64,000 nucleotides of DNA, taken from the NCBI GenBank assembly GCA_023426245.1, contig JAFABB010000034.1, positions 62,001 to 126,000 of the forward strand, in the 5' to 3' direction. A model generated the notes under the pieces. It searched no databases. It saw nothing but the letters and a program-made list of their open reading frames with translations, and was not told the DNA's origin. This stretch comes from Bacillota bacterium. Its GTDB lineage: Bacteria; Bacillota; UBA4882; UBA8346. Made by a program: the position numbers and the translations under genes. Positions 61,746 through 64,000 of this stretch are shown here, in pieces (within the stretch, counting starts at the first letter, position 1; every line of letters starts with the position of its first letter).

Positions 61746-63035
61746 TTATGTTTTCACAATTCTCACTTTGGCAATTCTACGCTCTTCAACGACTTCGACT
61801 TGAAAGACGATATTACGATATTCCACGATTGGTTTTTCATCTTCACTTGGAATTCGTCCCAATTGTGCAACGACAAAACCGGCCAAAGTGTCATAGTCAC
61901 CCTCCGGGAGTTTTATATCCAGCAAATCATTGATGATACCCAAACCGACATGCCCATCCACCATTAAAGTCGAATTATCGACTCGCTCGATTTCCTTAGT
62001 TTCTTCATCATGTTCATCAAAGATATTGCCGACTATCTCTTCAATCAAATCTTCGATGGTAATAATCCCGGCAGTACCACCGTATTCGTCAATTACTATG
62101 GCCATATGAATTTTATTCTTCTGAAGTTCCTTAAAAAGATCATCGGTTTTTTTGGAAGAAGGCACAAAATAAACATCCCGGATAATTTTTTTCAAAGAAA
62201 AATCCGTCTGATTTGTATCTTTTAATACGGGGATCAAGTCCTGAACATGCAAAATACCGACAATACTATCGATATTTTCATCATATACCGGCATTCTCGA
62301 AAACTTTTGACAAACCAATAAATCAATGACTTCATCTAAACTGGCATCCAATGATAAAGCATATACATCGGTCCGATGAGTCATTACTTCCGAGACCGTA
62401 GTATTATCAAATTCGAAAATATTATTAATCATCTCTTTTTCGGTTGTCTGAATAACCCCTTTTTCCTGACCAACCTCAACCATCAAACGGATTTCCTCTT
62501 CGGAGATTTTTTCTTCATGCACAGCAGGGTTACCACCAAAAAGCTTAATGACAAAGTTTGTGGAGATACTTAAGAATTTCACAAACGGTGCGGTGATTTT
62601 TGAAAGAATATAAATAGGCTTTACGGCAAACCGGGAAATCTGTTCCGGCTTTTGCATTGCCAGGCGTTTGGGAACCAATTCTCCCAAGACCAGCTGAAAA
62701 TAGGACAAAATAATTGTAATCAAAATGACTGCCGCAAATTTAATAACAGATAGTTCTAAAGGCCAACCCAATCCTTTAATCCATAAGGTCAATTGATCCG
62801 CAAAACCTTCAGCTGCCACTGCACTAGCCAGTAATCCCGCTAAAGTCACACCCACCTGGATTGTTGCCAAAAATTTACTGGGTTCACCAATCAAATTTTG
62901 AAGAAATTTAGCCTTCTCGTCCCCTTCCTCTGCCTTCTTACGAATTTTAACAGCATTAACTGAAATGATGGCAATCTCTGAAGCGGCAAAAAAGGCATTC
63001 ATGCCAACTAGTATAAGTAAAATGATTACGTGCAA
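61746..63035 (-). CDS. CNNM/CorC-type membrane protein (DUF21-CBS-CorC_HlyC)
   Basis: The 429-residue protein has a DUF21 membrane domain (about 1-180, FFAASEIAIISVNAVKIRKK near the start), a CBS pair (about 200-325: VMTHRTDVYAL, MPVYDENIDSIVGILHVQDL, MAIVIDEYGGTAGIITIEDL) and a CorC_HlyC domain (about 345-425). The family transports or regulates magnesium/cobalt or related ions. It begins with TTG at 63035, eight bases after GGGAGG. Its leader of about 160 bases contains a terminator-like hairpin. Confidence 0.9.
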   Translation of the reverse strand: MHVIILLILVGMNAFFAASEIAIISVNAVKIRKKAEEGDEKAKFLQNLIGEPSKFLATIQVGVTLAGLLASAVAAEGFADQLTLWIKGLGWPLELSVIKFAAVILITIILSYFQLVLGELVPKRLAMQKPEQISRFAVKPIYILSKITAPFVKFLSISTNFVIKLFGGNPAVHEEKISEEEIRLMVEVGQEKGVIQTTEKEMINNIFEFDNTTVSEVMTHRTDVYALSLDASLDEVIDLLVCQKFSRMPVYDENIDSIVGILHVQDLIPVLKDTNQTDFSLKKIIRDVYFVPSSKKTDDLFKELQKNKIHMAIVIDEYGGTAGIITIEDLIEEIVGNIFDEHDEETKEIERVDNSTLMVDGHVGLGIINDLLDIKLPEGDYDTLAGFVVAQLGRIPSEDEKPIVEYRNIVFQVEVVEERRIAKVRIVKT

Positions 63036-63071
63036 AGAAAAAATCCTCCCTAAAATGTCTAGACTAATAAT

Positions 63072-63108
63072 AAAAAAGACCTGACAATCGTGTGATCGCT
63101 AAGTCTTT
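63072..63108 (-). terminator. Leader terminator/attenuator of the CNNM gene
   Basis: On the minus strand AAAGAC (63108-63103) pairs with GTCTTT (63080-63075), with inner pairs CGATC/GATTG, followed by TTTTATT. It ends about 37 bases before the start codon, inside the 5' leader. Confidence 0.55.
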
Positions 63109-63202
63109 ACAGTAATACTCCTATAAGCAAACCAATTAACTTTCTATCCAACGAGTGCATCCTTCGTCTTTTTTTATTCAGTATAACCGTTGTAATAATT
63201 AA
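63109..63202 (-). promoter_or_regulatory. Candidate regulatory leader of the CNNM gene
   Basis: About 90 bases between promoter and attenuator on the minus strand, with a short stem (ACGA...TCGT) near AAAAAAAGACGAAGG. I compared it with the M-box, yybP-ykoY, NiCo and c-di-AMP riboswitch cores from memory and saw no match. Confidence 0.35.
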
Positions 63203-63231
63203 AATATATACCAATTAATGTCCAAAGTCAA
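63203..63231 (-). promoter_or_regulatory. Promoter of the CNNM gene
   Basis: Minus strand: TTGACT (63231-63226), 17 bases, TATATT (63208-63203). Near-consensus. Transcription would start around 63195, about 160 bases before the TTG start. Confidence 0.65.
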
Positions 63232-63261
63232 GAAACATCCCGGATTTATTCAATTCAAAAT

Positions 63262-63377
63262 GGGCTGTCTCAAAAATAACTTAAAATCAATAAGATATAC
63301 AATATATAGCTGCGTTGAATAATCAAACATTTATCTATCGTATATCTCGATCGATAATCTTCCTTTTGAGACAGCCC
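63262..63377. mobile_element. Small MITE-like element
   Basis: This 116-bp element is bounded by perfect 14-bp inverted repeats (GGGCTGTCTCAAAA / TTTTGAGACAGCCC). The inner sequence keeps similarity to about 40 bases on each side (AGATATAC at matching places). No coding capacity and no transposase in the window. GGGCTGTCTCAAAA-type ends are familiar from DDE transposons; no target-site duplication is clear. Confidence 0.7.
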
Positions 63378-63395
63378 CTTACGGAATCCTCGAAA

Positions 63396-64000
63396 TTAGT
63401 TCTTTTTATTGGTATTTACTTTTATATTTGTACCACTATCCGCCTCTTTAATTACATTAACCGTACTCATCGCTGCTTCAATCAATTTTTGCAATTTCTC
63501 GGAATTATAGGAAACCGAGTCAGCATTGGATTGTATGAAAGACAGGTTGCTTTCAAATTTCTGGTTAATCTGTTTATACTGCTCTTCAGCTTTATCAATG
63601 GTATCTTTCAATTTGACGGCTATCTCAGCGGTGGCTTTGGAATTTCCTTTTGATTCATAGTATTGTTGAACCAATTGATTATACTCTTTTGACTTCACTG
63701 CAAAACCTAGAAATCTTTTTTGCTTCGGTAATGGCATATCACCACCGGCATTATTGCTGTTAATCGTTTCGTATAAATCTTTAAACGAATCCAATACCTT
63801 CTCATATTCCTTGCCGACGAAACGGATGGCGTTGATGTTATCTGTTAACATCCGGATATCGGAAGTCATTAGAGTATGCCCAGATTTGATATCTCCTAAG
63901 CTATTCCGGAGTCGACCCTGAAACTCATTTAAAATTTCCTTGGAATTGTCCTTCGGAATTAATTTTTCCAGCGTGTTATTTTCGGCCAACCCTTTCCAAG
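63396..64000 (-). CDS. Coiled-coil hypothetical protein, cut by the window edge
   Basis: At least 200 residues, mostly helical and polar (NEFQGRLRNSLGDIK, KEYEKVLDSFKDLY, KLKDTIDKAEEQYKQINQ), no membrane segment or known motif. The frame is open through the right edge. An in-frame TTG at 63989 directly abuts GGAAAGGG, too close for a start, so the real N-terminus probably lies beyond 64000. Function unknown. Confidence 0.5.
   Translation of the reverse strand, partial: WKGLAENNTLEKLIPKDNSKEILNEFQGRLRNSLGDIKSGHTLMTSDIRMLTDNINAIRFVGKEYEKVLDSFKDLYETINSNNAGGDMPLPKQKRFLGFAVKSKEYNQLVQQYYESKGNSKATAEIAVKLKDTIDKAEEQYKQINQKFESNLSFIQSNADSVSYNSEKLQKLIEAAMSTVNVIKEADSGTNIKVNTNKKN

Overview
The window looks like chromosome from an anaerobic, spore-forming, polysaccharide-degrading member of the Bacillota (clostridia- or Limnochordia-like). 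The indications are a Spo0E-type protein, AGGAGG-type ribosome binding sites with frequent TTG/GTG starts, an [FeFe] hydrogenase with a Rex-type operator, LacI-controlled sugar ABC transporters and a set of secreted cellulases. I cannot name the species, and I see no rRNA, tRNA or CRISPR array.

Layout. 0-2.4 kb: the 5' part of an [FeFe] hydrogenase gene (running off the left edge), its thioredoxin-like 2Fe-2S partner, three Rex-like operators, and a DUF362/ferredoxin gene. 3.0-4.1 kb: two cyclic-nucleotide-binding proteins. 4.3-11.2 kb: a minus-strand operon (double-domain cyclase, ABC solute-binding protein, two permeases, Spo0E-like protein, LacI repressor) preceded by two very strong palindromic operators, with a relic of a LarB-like gene under the promoter. 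11.5-21.5 kb: a zinc-homeostasis island (zur, a small His/Cys membrane protein, znuA, znuC, znuB; divergently a paralogue of the small protein, a permease fused to the N-half of a YcgQ-like protein, and two secreted DUF1980-like proteins), then a GH5-CBM13 enzyme and a ZIP transporter. 22.0-29.9 kb: a second LacI/ABC sugar operon with two tandemly duplicated NagB-like genes, an AEC transporter and cupins. 30.3-30.8 kb: a promoter-to-terminator unit without a convincing gene. 31.2-32.8 kb: a chemoreceptor. 33-39.6 kb: GH9-PA14-CBM2, GH12-CBM2 and a GH5-CBM2 interrupted by an in-frame stop, plus a parvulin foldase.

40-64 kb is mixed and mostly housekeeping: nitroreductase, oxalate-decarboxylase-like bicupin, AzlCD, nicotinamidase plus nicotinate phosphoribosyltransferase, HAD phosphatase, L,D-transpeptidase, PssA/Psd phospholipid genes, CPBP protease, DNA polymerase IV, an HD protein, an eight-gene MoxR/Bat cluster, a CNNM/CorC-type protein with a possible leader attenuator, a small MITE, and a coiled-coil protein running off the right edge.

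The most notable non-standard signals are: the rearranged and duplicated YcgQ/YcgR system with a paired small metal-binding-type membrane protein family; a dispersed two-hairpin repeat present three times (18.4, 34.5 and 52.3 kb); a 32-bp perfect operator palindrome; a heavily structured segment at 21.66-21.77 kb; an oxalate-decarboxylase-like enzyme with an altered active-site lid; and a candidate attenuated leader in front of the CNNM gene. Identifications rest on reading motifs by eye; no database search was possible.
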